64,000 bases of DNA. Source: Panorpa germanica (Eukaryota; Arthropoda; Insecta; Mecoptera; Panorpidae). Location: the NCBI GenBank assembly GCA_963678705.1, contig CAVMBN010000220.1:124001-188000 (forward strand), given 5' to 3'. Of this stretch, positions 1 through 9,580 are shown in pieces. The position numbers and the translations under genes are program-made. Positions within the stretch are counted from its first letter, which is position 1, and each line of letters starts with the position of its first letter. The notes under the pieces were generated by a model. The model saw only the letters and a list, made by a program, of their open reading frames with translations, had not been told where the DNA came from and searched no databases.

Positions 1-368
1 CTAACCTAATTATTATCACTTTTTTGTCTATCGCACTTATTAATGTCTTATATCAAACATCAAAGTTACAAATTTGAGGTTATGTTTATAAGACCGCGTG
101 TACGCGTAATGAAAAATTCGTTTTTACCACTGGTTTCCAACTGTCAAACTTTTGTAAAAACACTTTGTTTAGGGTAAATTAACACAAATTTAAAACAAAC
201 TTAAATACTTTTCGTTTGAAAAAGTATTCATATAAATTATTTAATTTTTTCCCATAATTAATTTCTCACTTTTAATCACTTTTTTCACCTAAAGTAGCAG
301 GAGCCGATCACACACATAGTAGATAGGAACCACTTGTGTTGCAAAGCAATATTAACGTCCTTGTAAAC

Positions 369-496
369 CAATACGTAGGTCTTCCTTTTTGTATTAGGTC
401 CCATCTGTCTTGCCAGAGCTTATGCATATATGCATTCATCTCTTTGGCAATATATTTGGTATCGTCTCCAGACTTTTATCCTACAGCCGCATTAAC
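369..496 (-). pseudogene. R1-type ORF2 relic, C-terminal block (M1 left)
   Basis: Encodes the W-x3-W...KGRPTYW block on the minus strand. The LTR element split it from the rest of the relic, which resumes at 8129. Confidence 0.65.
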
Positions 497-1427
497 TGTA
501 ACCCTACCCCCTTATATCTACTATCTATATATGGTGGTAGTTACTTATTTTATGAGAGCGATTTTACAATCGTCTCAAGCGAAGATTCTTTTAGAGATCT
601 GGATCTCCTTGAGTCGGATGACCTAAGCTAATGCTAATTGTGGAGGCTTCTTTATCATTCAGGACTTATTACCTCATCTAATCATATTACATAAATATAT
701 TAGGTTTTACTTACTTTTTGTGCTTTCTGCAGGCAGCTTCCTCTGCTTTTGACAATCACTTTAATTTACGCGACGCGACCGTTAACTCTAAGTACTTTTA
801 CAATTAAAACAAGGGATTCATTAACACTATTTTCTGTTATTATTCTATCTATTATTTAATACAAATTTTAGTAACTTTATCATTATTATATCAAAGCGAC
901 TGACTAAACCAGACCAACCGTCTAAGAGGCGCTACTTCCTTATTTGACGGGGTCTGTTTAGACCTTTCGATTGGGTCTCGACGTACTAACTGGCTGATTG
1001 ATCTGAATGGACTGACCCCTCTCCTCTCTATTTCTAGGCTTATATAGCTTAAAGCTCTTTGTTTGAATATATGAACTCGTTTAAACTCAAATGTTATTTC
1101 GTCACTACTTTGGACTTTTCGTATTTGATTCCAACATAAACATTATTTAAAGCTACACGTGCCAAGCTACACGTGCCTCACGCACAAAAGAAGTTAGTTA
1201 ATATTTCTCTTAAAAGTTATTGTAAATACTTTGTCAGCAGTTTTGAGTATAATATTAATATGCGACTTGGTCTTATTGATAAAACTATACTTAATTTAAA
1301 CAAAGTTCCCGCCAGTTCGGCGACTTAAACTATTAAAAATACTTTGTATGTGAACCTTCCAATGGTTCCTAAATAGTTAGTTAAAATATATTATCAATAA
1401 TTAATGAATCTATATGGGACTGTTACA
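497..1427 (-). repeat. 3' LTR of copy 1 (931 bp)
   Basis: TGTAAC...GTTACA. It carries a perfect 14-bp tandem duplication aagctacacgtgcc at 1150-1177, giving two CACGTG palindromes. It differs from the right-hand LTR at a fixed set of sites (for example tatggtgg against tatagtgg, and ttacgcga against ttacacga). Confidence 0.92.
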
Positions 1428-4400
1428 TTGCTTCCCGTTTTTAAATTAAAATCTATAATCCAATGATTATAATTTTATTAGTCTTTCCCGTATTTCTAGA
1501 TTCATTCATAATTGAAACCTTAATAAAATAAATGTAATTTAAAATTTAAATCAATAAATAAATCATATATAGTCGTTAATAAATAAAATAATTCTTCTTT
1601 ATCTGCTTTATGTAGGTGATTTCATTCTCATAGTTTCATAACAATATGCGAGTAACTTTGATAAATAAGTGAATACTTTTCTTCGTTTCGAATACGCTTT
1701 CCCTCGGTTTGTTTTTGAATACGTCCTTGTCCTACTGCTTCACGACTTAGCATAGGTTTCATATTTCTCTCACTGATAGTTTTTAATGTCCGTAGTATTT
1801 GTAAATTCTCGTTCTGTTTACAATACTTGTAGTTTACTACACATGTTTTCTTCTTAAGTGATTACTGCTTCACTTTGACCCTTAATTTCTTCTCGATTAT
1901 TCACGGACTTCGTCATTTCGTATTGTTTTCTTCATCTTTCAATTTGCATCGATTTCATCGGAATCTTCATCTCATAACGGCTTGCATTCTGGTAGTTTCT
2001 CTCGTTTATTCGATCATTGGCTCGTTCAAGTATTCACAATTATTACCTTAGTCTTACGCATTATGAAAATCAACTACTAGTCTCATCCTTCAGTTCCTCG
2101 TTGTTGTAAATGCTGCAATTTATACCCTTACGTAATTATCTTAATTATAAATTCATTTTCTGTCTTTTATTCTATAATTTCTTACAATTGACATAACAAA
2201 TTTGGCTCTTGTATAGCTCTTTTACTAATAATTCGCTTAACTTTACTTAGAAGTTATAGTCATTACAAAATATGAATTTATTTCATAGCATATCTTAATT
2301 TCTAGTTATTTTAATTATATTTTAAACATAACATGTAAATATCTTACGGCATCTGTTTCTTTTTTTTAAATATCATCAATCTCTTCTTATTACTTTTTTT
2401 TTCTTTGATTGTTCTATATATGTTTTCCAATTTTGCAATATTTATGCCATAAATTATTTTCACATCTTTTACAAACTACTGTTAATTTTACACAACAATG
2501 AAATTTAATGTAAACATATTTTTTTCCTTTAATTCAAATACAAATTTAACTCTTCTCTTAAATTTAGATTCAATATTCCATACTTTAGTTTATTCTTTTA
2601 TTAACGAATATTTTAAAGAACTTATTATCATTTACTGTATTTTTCCATTTAACAAATTTATTATATTTATTTTTCCCAAATCAAAACATTATTCTAACAT
2701 GGTTATATCAAAAATTATTTTTAAATCTATTTATTATTTTTTAAACAACAGAATCTTACTTGATAGATACTTTACTCAAATACTATAATCAAGGTAAACA
2801 TAATTATTAAACTTCAACACTTGGTACTTGAATTTAAACCAACTTTTTATATTCGCATGTAGTAATACATGTGATCCACAAAATAAAATTTCTTTTCTCT
2901 ATATTATATTATATCTTAATGCAATTTAACATTACAAGTGTTCAAATTTTCAATGAATACCTCTTATCAATTTTCAAATCTTCTTCTTTTTATATTAAAG
3001 TTTTCAAAACGATCTGTGAACAGAAAAACATTTTAATTTATTCAATATTTATGATATAAAATCTTCAAATAAGCCATCTTATTCTGCAATGCCTTCATCA
3101 TGTATCTTGTCCATCTGAAATTATATAGCATTAGTATATCTCAATAAAAACATAAAAATTATTCTTTAAAAGTTAATTGTTACTCATGTTTCGTACATCT
3201 GTAACTTCTGGTTTAGTTTGTTTATTAAATACCCTTATCTAATTTATGTTCTCAAACCCTCTGTTAAAAATCAATTTTAATCTCACTTATATATTCAAGT
3301 GTTAATTTCTTCTATGACCTTCCTGACTCGAATTTCAATACATCTGTTACAAATAACTTTAGTTCCTAATTATATGTTTATTTTCTTAACTCATGACCTT
3401 TCTGTTTTTATGTTTCTTTTACTCGTAAAATATTAAAGTACCATATTAGTCTCATTTAACTATTTTAACGATCAAATAATCCCTTTTTTAAATTGACCTT
3501 AACCTAGTTTATGTTTGTAACAAAAGTTTATATTTTTATTCCAATTCTATACTCTTACACATTATTCAAATTACGCTGTTCATTTATTATGTTTCTTAAC
3601 CCTTTGATATCGCTATCTACCGTTCTATTTAAATCTCAAGTTTTCTTTAACCTTTACACCCTTATTTACTTTTCTGTTTTCTTAAATTTCTCAAAATCAA
3701 AATCCTAATCTACTACCTACCTAAATCTTAATGTATCATAATATATTACTAGAGTGTGTGAAAATGTCTACTTTTACTTGTATCTGTACTCATTATGTTA
3801 ATGTTTATTTTACTGAGCGTATGCTTTATTTCTTTTCGAATTGTTTTACTTCATTCAAATTTGAGTGTTCTTTATTTCATCAACGTCGATTTGCAACTAA
3901 TCATTATTACATATTCAATAAATATCTACTTATCCGTAGCTCATTGTACACGTTTCAGTACTTCTTAACTTTTTCTTATTCAATTTCTTGGTTTCCTTTA
4001 AACCGTTCATACCGATTTCCATTTTCGGCGATAACTCAATAGTTCCATATACTTCTTGGTTTCCTTTAAACCGTTCATACCGATTTCCATTTTCGGCGAT
4101 AACTCAATAGTTCCATATACTTTATTTTCATCAATTTCTTGGTTTCCTTTAAACCGTTCATACCGATTTCCATTTTCGGCGATAACTCAATAGTTCCATA
4201 TACTTTATTTTCATCATTATTTCAGTATTCAAATATCTCGTAGTCAATAAATAACTCATAGCAAATCACGAATACAATCGATTCTCTTTAATTTCTAACT
4301 AGCACTCATATCAAATCTTTTTAAAATTATACGTCTATAACAACAATGCTACAATACTTTCTGTTCAGAAAAATAATCTTTTTAATAGCTCAACTGTGTA

Positions 4401-4598
4401 ACTTTTAAACAAAACTATCTTGACACCCTAGAATACGTTTACTGTTAAAATTATCCTTCCTATTTCCAAAATTTCTTATTGTTACTTTATAAAATGATAC
4501 TTATGATCTATTCTAACACTTAAATGTTCTTATTCTATGCAACTTTAGTTCAATTAACAATCATCTTTATCCGATTTTTCTGGTTAAAATACTCTCTG
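1428..4598 (-). other. 3' region of LTR element copy 1, no pol found
   Basis: 3.2 kb between Gag and the 3' LTR. I see no minus-strand frame with protease, RT, RNase H or integrase motifs. Plus-strand frames here (up to 103 codons) are AT-rich and unlike any known protein. Short minus-strand open stretches (for example about 1640-1860) are unrecognised. Confidence 0.7.
3985..4215. repeat. Three-copy minisatellite in LTR element copy 1
   Basis: The unit ttcttggtttcctttaaacc (first 20 bases) with its following sequence to ccatatactt occurs three times, at spacings of 68 and 83 bp. The longer spacing carries an extra ttattttcatcaat. Confidence 0.9.
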
Positions 4599-5954
4599 TT
4601 ATTCTCTAATGTCTAACGGCAAATTAATCTGTTTAACGCTTACTACTAATGTTTCCTTAAACATCGTCTTAATTAGAATCATGAAATAAATGCTTAACTT
4701 AATAAGTTCGAAAATTCCTAAAATTAATCTTATAAAATTACTCATCATTAATAAATCAATCAATTTACTCTGCAAATTATACTCTCCTTTTCTTAAAACA
4801 ATAGCAATATTATCTCTCTCAACATGTATATTTTCTTCCAGGCTTAAGCTTATAGTGTTCGCAACTATTCTATCTGTTACAGATTCTTTTACATCTTTTA
4901 CATTTTTTGCAATTCTCTTGTCATCAATAATTATTTCGTTTATAGTGCCCTCACTTAATAAAACTTTATCATCTCGGCTAGAATCTATTTTTTCTAACTC
5001 TTTATCAATTATACTTTCTTGTATATTCTCACATAGTTTATCTACTTTTATCGTATCCTCATTTAAGCCATTACTATCCCAACATGTTTCTACTAACCCG
5101 TTAACAATGCTATCTTGTTCAAATTCTACTTTAATATCATTATTTGCATGTAAATTATTTTCTTCGGTAACTAATTCGTTCGTACCTTTTCTATGGACTA
5201 AATCTGTCCTATCACTGTATAATTCTATCGATGTATTTACGTCATCTTTATCGATTTTAATTACTTTTGAACTTTCGTTTACTTCGTCTACTGCTATATT
5301 ATACTTATTGGAATTTGTATAGTCGTTTTCACCATTATCAAATCTATCAAAATTTGCGCTGTCTTGTACATATCTGTTACTTAAAGTACTTCGGTTTTCT
5401 TTTAATTCTATATATTCTGCTAAAGCTAAGGCTTCGACCAATGTTTTTGGATTTTCGTAATCAACAAATCTAGAATAGCTGTTACGTAAGCCCAATATAA
5501 ATCTGTTTAAAATCTTATGCTGTAATTCCATTAATTGTAAATCCCGTTTACTTTGTTCAAAACTGATATTAATTGTTTTTCTAGCTAATTCTGCTACTCT
5601 TTCTGAAAATGTAAAAACAGACTCTCCATGGTTTTGTTTACATGAATTAAAATCAAATTCTGCTTTCATTAACTCTGCAGGTCTTCGACAATTGTATTTG
5701 TTAAGTAATTCTATCTTAATTTTTTCATAATCTTTTAATTCTGTTCGAGTTAAAACAATATGTAGAAATTCTAGAACCCTTGCGTTCAACTTTACAGATA
5801 ATGCAAAAACCCTTTCTTTATTATTCCAACTAAAAGCATCTGATATTCCCTCTAACTGATTCAAAAATAACGTAATACTATCTTTTTCTTCAAATACCCG
5901 TAAAAACTGTAAACCTTCTTCCAACTTTTTAAATCTATCTATTAGATTATCCAT
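4599..5954 (-). CDS. Gag protein of LTR element, copy 1 (451 aa)
   Basis: The start codon is followed by DNLIDRFKKLEEG. Residues about 25-190 have the pattern of the retrotransposon Gag capsid family. There is a W-x6-FALSVKL segment, then a helix with ELLNKYNCRRPAELM, then GESVFTFSERVAELARK, then LNRFILGLR and TLVEALALAEYIE. This domain would assemble the particle that encloses element RNA. The middle (about 200-380) is acidic and low in predicted order. The C-terminus has a hydrophobic stretch (near residues 405-430) before a basic tail. There is no CCHC zinc knuckle, which most Gag proteins of this type have. The frame is open and nearly identical in three copies. That reflects recent array duplication as much as selection. 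Confidence 0.85.
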   Translation of the reverse strand: MDNLIDRFKKLEEGLQFLRVFEEKDSITLFLNQLEGISDAFSWNNKERVFALSVKLNARVLEFLHIVLTRTELKDYEKIKIELLNKYNCRRPAELMKAEFDFNSCKQNHGESVFTFSERVAELARKTINISFEQSKRDLQLMELQHKILNRFILGLRNSYSRFVDYENPKTLVEALALAEYIELKENRSTLSNRYVQDSANFDRFDNGENDYTNSNKYNIAVDEVNESSKVIKIDKDDVNTSIELYSDRTDLVHRKGTNELVTEENNLHANNDIKVEFEQDSIVNGLVETCWDSNGLNEDTIKVDKLCENIQESIIDKELEKIDSSRDDKVLLSEGTINEIIIDDKRIAKNVKDVKESVTDRIVANTISLSLEENIHVERDNIAIVLRKGEYNLQSKLIDLLMMSNFIRLILGIFELIKLSIYFMILIKTMFKETLVVSVKQINLPLDIRE

Positions 5955-6134
5955 TTTTTAATACCCGTAAATCAATCTATTATTTCTTGTTATATTTAAT
6001 TACCATTCTACAAAAATCATTTCAAAATATTCCCCTTTTTATAATAATCATGTTAAATTCAATCAATATTCTTTAATTACTTTATTTACGTTCCAAGTCT
6101 TTATATAAACATCGTTGTCCAAATCTGTTTCTTT

Positions 6135-6323
6135 CTACATACTCGTACTATTCATAATCTTTGTTGTCGATGCGGTATATATTTCCGTAGTTGTAACCAA
6201 CTGAACCGTTCTTTTACTATTTGACCCTAATAAATCACTTATATTTATTACTCTGTTAAATGTTATACAACACTGATATTTTTCTCCGAAATTTAAATAC
6301 ATAACTGCAGTACTATTTGACAT
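6135..6323 (-). CDS. Possible small leader ORF, copy 1 (62 aa)
   Basis: A start codon in fair context opens MSNSTAVMYLNFGEKYQCC and the frame ends before the Gag start. It is Ser/Thr-rich with no recognised domain. It is kept unchanged in all three copies (23184-23372, 32393-32581), but those copies are young duplicates, so conservation is weak evidence. It may be non-coding. Confidence 0.2.
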   Translation of the reverse strand: MSNSTAVMYLNFGEKYQCCITFNRVINISDLLGSNSKRTVQLVTTTEIYTASTTKIMNSTSM

Positions 6324-6567
6324 TTTAAAATCTTTCCTTTTTTCTTTAATAAACTTTCTTTAATAAACTTGTTCAAATCTATTTGACCCTTGTTAAATTA
6401 TTCCCTTTTTCAATTATTTAAACTTTTTCTTTTCCAATTATTCTTTTTCTATATGTCTACCATTTCTATTACATATATGAGGCATACGTTCACTACATAT
6501 ATGTACATAAACAATATAAGCTAATAATTACCAAACCCCTATATATTACACATGAATATAAACTGAT

Positions 6568-6584
6568 TCAGGAATCGAACCTGA
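6568..6584 (-). other. tRNA T-arm-like hairpin in leader, copy 1
   Basis: tcaggaatcgaacctga folds as a 5-bp stem with a 7-base loop. On the minus strand it contains GGTTCGATTCC, the consensus B box of a polymerase III tRNA promoter, followed by a seven-base strand that could be an acceptor end. I could not fold convincing D and anticodon arms, so it is not called a tRNA. Confidence 0.45.
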
Positions 6585-7176
6585 AGACACAGAAACCAGC
6601 GTTAAGCTTTATGTACTGTATCGTCACAATTATTCTTATATCTTTTCTTTTCTAATTATTAATATGCAGTTGCTAGTTGCAATTAATAACCTATATTTCT
6701 TTTCTAATTATTAATATGCAGTTGCTAGTTGCAATTAATAAGCTATATTTCTTTAACCCAATTAATACAATTTTATCCTTTTTTCCTAGTTACTACAATT
6801 TATTCCTTTTTTCACAATTTATCTTTTTCCCAGTTACTAAGATTTCCTTTTATTTTCTCAAATTAAATTTTCCACTTAATGCCTTTTTCCAATTAATCAA
6901 ATTTCTGCCTTTTTTTAATATCCCACAATTTTAATACCTTTTTTAACGTATCTCTCTTTTAATATATCTCTCTTTTAAAATACCTTACACTTTCTATACC
7001 CTTTTTCTTTTAAATGACCCCACAATTTCAATACCTCTCTTTTAATATATCCCACAATTTTCGTATCTCACGTATTTTCGTATTTTAACGTATCTCTCTT
7101 TTAATGCACCTCTTTTTAAACGACCCCACAATTTCAATACCTCTCTTTTACAACACCTTTCTTTTTCTTTTAATTG

Positions 7177-7194
7177 ATCCCACTTCTGACACCA
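7177..7194 (-). promoter_or_regulatory. Primer binding site, tRNA-Leu type (copy 1)
   Basis: The plus strand reads atcccacttctgacacca, the sequence of the 3' end of a eukaryotic tRNA-Leu including CCA. The element RNA (minus strand) is therefore complementary to it. It lies three bases inside the 5' LTR, the usual position for priming minus-strand DNA. The tRNA identity comes from my knowledge of insect tRNA-Leu and was not searched. Confidence 0.8.
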
Positions 7195-7197
7195 AAA

Positions 7198-8128
7198 TGT
7201 AACCCTACCCCCTTATATCTACTATCTATATATAGTGGTAGTTACTTAGTTTATGAGAGCGATTTTACAATCGTCTCAAGCGAAGATTCTTTTAGAGATC
7301 TGGATCTCCTTGAGTCGGATGACCTAAGCTAATGCTAATTGTGGAGGCTTCTTTATCATTCAGGACTTATTACCTCATCTAATCATATTACATAAATATA
7401 TTAGGTTTTACTTACTTTTTGTGCTTTCTGCAGGCAGCTTCCTCTGCTTTTGACAATCACTTTAATTTACACGACGCGACCGTTAACTCTAAGTACTTTT
7501 ACAATTAAAACAAGGGATTCATTAACACTATTTTCTTTTATTATTCTATCTATTATTTAATACAAATCTTAGTAACTTTATCATTATTATATTAAAGCGA
7601 CTGACTAAACCGGACCAACCGTCTAAGGGGCGCTACTTCCTTATTTGACGGGGTCTGTTTAGACCTTTCGATTGGGTCTCGACGTACTAACTGGCTGATT
7701 GATCTGAATGGACTGACCCCTCTCCTCTCTATTTCTAGGCTTATATAGCTTAAAGCTCTTTGTTTGAATATATGAACTTGTTTGAACTCAAATGTTATTT
7801 CGTCACTACTTTGGACTTTTCGTATTTGATTCCAACATAAACATTATTTAAAGCTACACGTGCCAAGCTACACGTGCCTCACGCACAAAAGAAGTTAGTT
7901 AATATTTCTCCTAAAAGTTATTGTAAATACTTTGTCAGCAGTTTTGAGTATAATATTATTATGCGACTTGGTCTTATTGATAAAACTATACTTAATTTAA
8001 ACAAAGTTCCCGCCAGTTCGGCGACTTAAACTATTAAAAATACTTTGTATGTGAACCTTCCAATGGTTCCTAAATAGTTAGTTAAAATATATTATCAATA
8101 ATTAATAAATCTATATGGGACTGTTACA
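7198..8128 (-). repeat. 5' LTR of copy 1 (931 bp)
   Basis: In element orientation this LTR would hold the promoter. It has the same 14-bp CACGTG tandem at 7851-7878 and the right-type variants tatagtgg, tagttt, ttacacga and aaggggcgc. Confidence 0.92.
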
Positions 8129-8987
8129 TAACTTTAAATCCTCGAAATTTGTCGCATTAATTTTAAATCATCAAAATTTGATTTTTTCAGTTCTAGCGTA
8201 ATTTGTACTTGAGTAAGTGCATGAGTGATTTTTAAATCTAAAGGAATTGTCCCCAATATCACTTGCAACACTTCTGTAGATACAGTTCTGCAACAACGCG
8301 TCATCGTCAATAACATAGTTCTTTGCATGGAAGATCTGAAAGATTGATCCTGTAATACCATTCCGAAGCACAATACACAACTATTAGCATAAATGCCCCC
8401 TTGTATAGTATCGGCATAGTTGCCGAGTTTAAGCTTCATTCCGTCCTTGTGACACGCGCAAGGTGTGTTACAAGTTTATCATTCGTTGTTACTGTATTTG
8501 TTTCGTAGCTTTGTAGCTTCAAGAAACTACACATTTTATATATAGCAGGTCGAGAACGGCTTTCTAGGGTTTCTGTACTATTTGCACCGATAAGGATCAC
8601 ATTATCGTTGGCAAAACATATGTCTACACAACCTTTCGAGTGAGAAACACAGTTCTCGTCAAATACCATGTTCCAGAGCTCAGGCCCTATTACAGATCGC
8701 TGGGGACGACCTTTAGATAGTTGCCTTTTCATGGAACGGTAATCGGTTTGTAAAATAATGTTCGACAATGAAAATAGTTCTCCATAGCGCAGTAGACGTA
8801 CCTATAGGTTTTTGCCAGTCTAATTCTTTGAAGGTCACTTGGCCACCGGACATCAACAAAGGCACACTGAATTTCTATAAATATCTCATATACATACTTG
8901 TACTTATGCCTACTTACTTACCATTTGTTTGTTACAATTGAATGTTCATGAACGATCAATCACTATTTCCAAGAAAACCGCATATAT
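8129..8987 (-). pseudogene. R1-type ORF2 relic, RT part (M1 right)
   Basis: Open minus frames at 8436-8768 (motifs B and C: SKGRPQRSVIG and FANDN) and 8134-8439 (RTVSTEV...PLDLKI). They overlap by four bases in different frames, which marks an old frameshift. Confidence 0.75.
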
Positions 8988-9316
8988 TGTTCACTTAATT
9001 ACTTATAACAAATAATACACTCTCATTTTTATTTAAAACACGCATTTATATAAACTAATTCTTGTGTTTTAATATTATTTATAGTTAATGTTATTCGACT
9101 TACTTGATTGTGGGCGGCAACCTTTTGTCTTCCGTATATTTGTAGTGTTTATATGAGGTCTTCCTTATATATCTCTACAGATTTCTTGAATTTTAAACCA
9201 CTTGATGTTTTAGCACTAACACTAACCTAATTATTATCACTTTTTTTGTCTATTGCACTTATTAATGTCTTATATCAAATATCAAAGTTATAAATTTAAG
9301 GTTATGTTTATAAGAC

Positions 9317-9328
9317 CGCGTGTACGCG
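9317..9328. other. Conserved GC inverted repeat of the monomer spacer (M2 example)
   Basis: CGCGTGTACGCG: five-base arms CGCGT/ACGCG around GT. It is present in every monomer that keeps this region (for example 95-106 in M1); only M4 has a changed arm. It stands out as a CpG-rich island in very AT-rich spacer. A binding-site or structural role is inference. Confidence 0.6.
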
Positions 9329-9580
9329 TAATGAAAAATTCGTTTTTAACACTGGTTTCCAACTGTCAAACTTTTGTAAAAACACTTTGTTTAGGGTAAA
9401 TTAACACAAATTTAAAACAAACCTAAATACTTTTCGTTTGAAAAAGTATTCATATAATTTATTTAATTTTTTTCCATAATTAATTTCTTACTTTTTTCAC
9501 CTAAAGTAGCAGGAGCCGATCACACACATAGTAGATAGGAACCACTTGTGCTGCAAAGCAATATTAACGTCCTTGTTAAC

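Larger units (their letters stand above)
5955..7176 (-). other. Leader between primer site and Gag, copy 1
   Basis: 1.2 kb of untranslated leader in element orientation. It contains a possible 62-codon frame (6135-6323), a tRNA T-arm-like hairpin (6568-6584), a 52-bp tandem duplication (about 6649-6755, with atgcagttgctagttgcaat), and a strongly purine-rich stretch (about 6780-7170). That stretch is made of imperfect repeats of ccccacaatttcaatacctc and aacgtatctctctttt on the plus strand. Packaging or dimerisation signals could lie here; that is inference. Confidence 0.65.
497..8128 (-). mobile_element. Gag-only LTR retrotransposon, copy 1
   Basis: A 7,632-bp element bounded by 931-bp direct repeats that begin TGTAAC and end GTTACA. 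It is flanked on both sides by TAAC (493-496 and 8129-8132), the target duplication. The element reads on the minus strand: the right repeat is the 5' LTR, followed by a primer binding site matching tRNA-Leu, a purine-rich leader, a Gag frame, and a long 3' region ending in a purine-rich tract (aaaaacgggaagcaa, complement of 1428-1442) before the 3' LTR. No protease, RT, RNase H or integrase frame is visible, so it is a non-autonomous element that would need enzymes from elsewhere. A Ty3/Gypsy relation is inferred from the Gag and the 4-bp duplication. Confidence 0.92.
1..9221 (-). repeat. Monomer M1, split by LTR element copy 1
   Basis: Monomer sequence occupies 1-496 and 8129-9221; the intervening 7,632 bp is an LTR retrotransposon. 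The left edge is the window start and falls at the monomer phase point. The RT relic carries the SKGRPQ variant. Confidence 0.95.

Noticed and set aside
2498-4042. Plus-strand frames of 62-103 codons in the LTR element's 3' region
   Set aside because: Phe/Ile/Tyr-rich translations of AT-rich DNA, opposite to the element's orientation and without domains.
4690-5322. 210-codon plus-strand frame opposite Gag
   Set aside because: Ser/Leu/Ile-rich translation typical of the antisense of an acidic, Asn/Asp/Glu-rich gene. Gag on the other strand has recognisable domain order and a primer site that agrees with its orientation.
6541-6640. A tRNA gene in the LTR element leader
   Set aside because: The T-arm is perfect, but the acceptor pairs at only about five of seven positions and no D or anticodon arm folds properly.
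8171-8380. 69-codon minus-strand frames inside each relic
   Set aside because: They are the alternate reading frame of the RTVSTEV block; only the other frame has RT family wording.
9211-9240. Telomere repeats at monomer boundaries (cactaacactaacctaatt)
   Set aside because: It contains a single CCTAA and no tandem run of the insect TTAGG unit, so it is only a resemblance.
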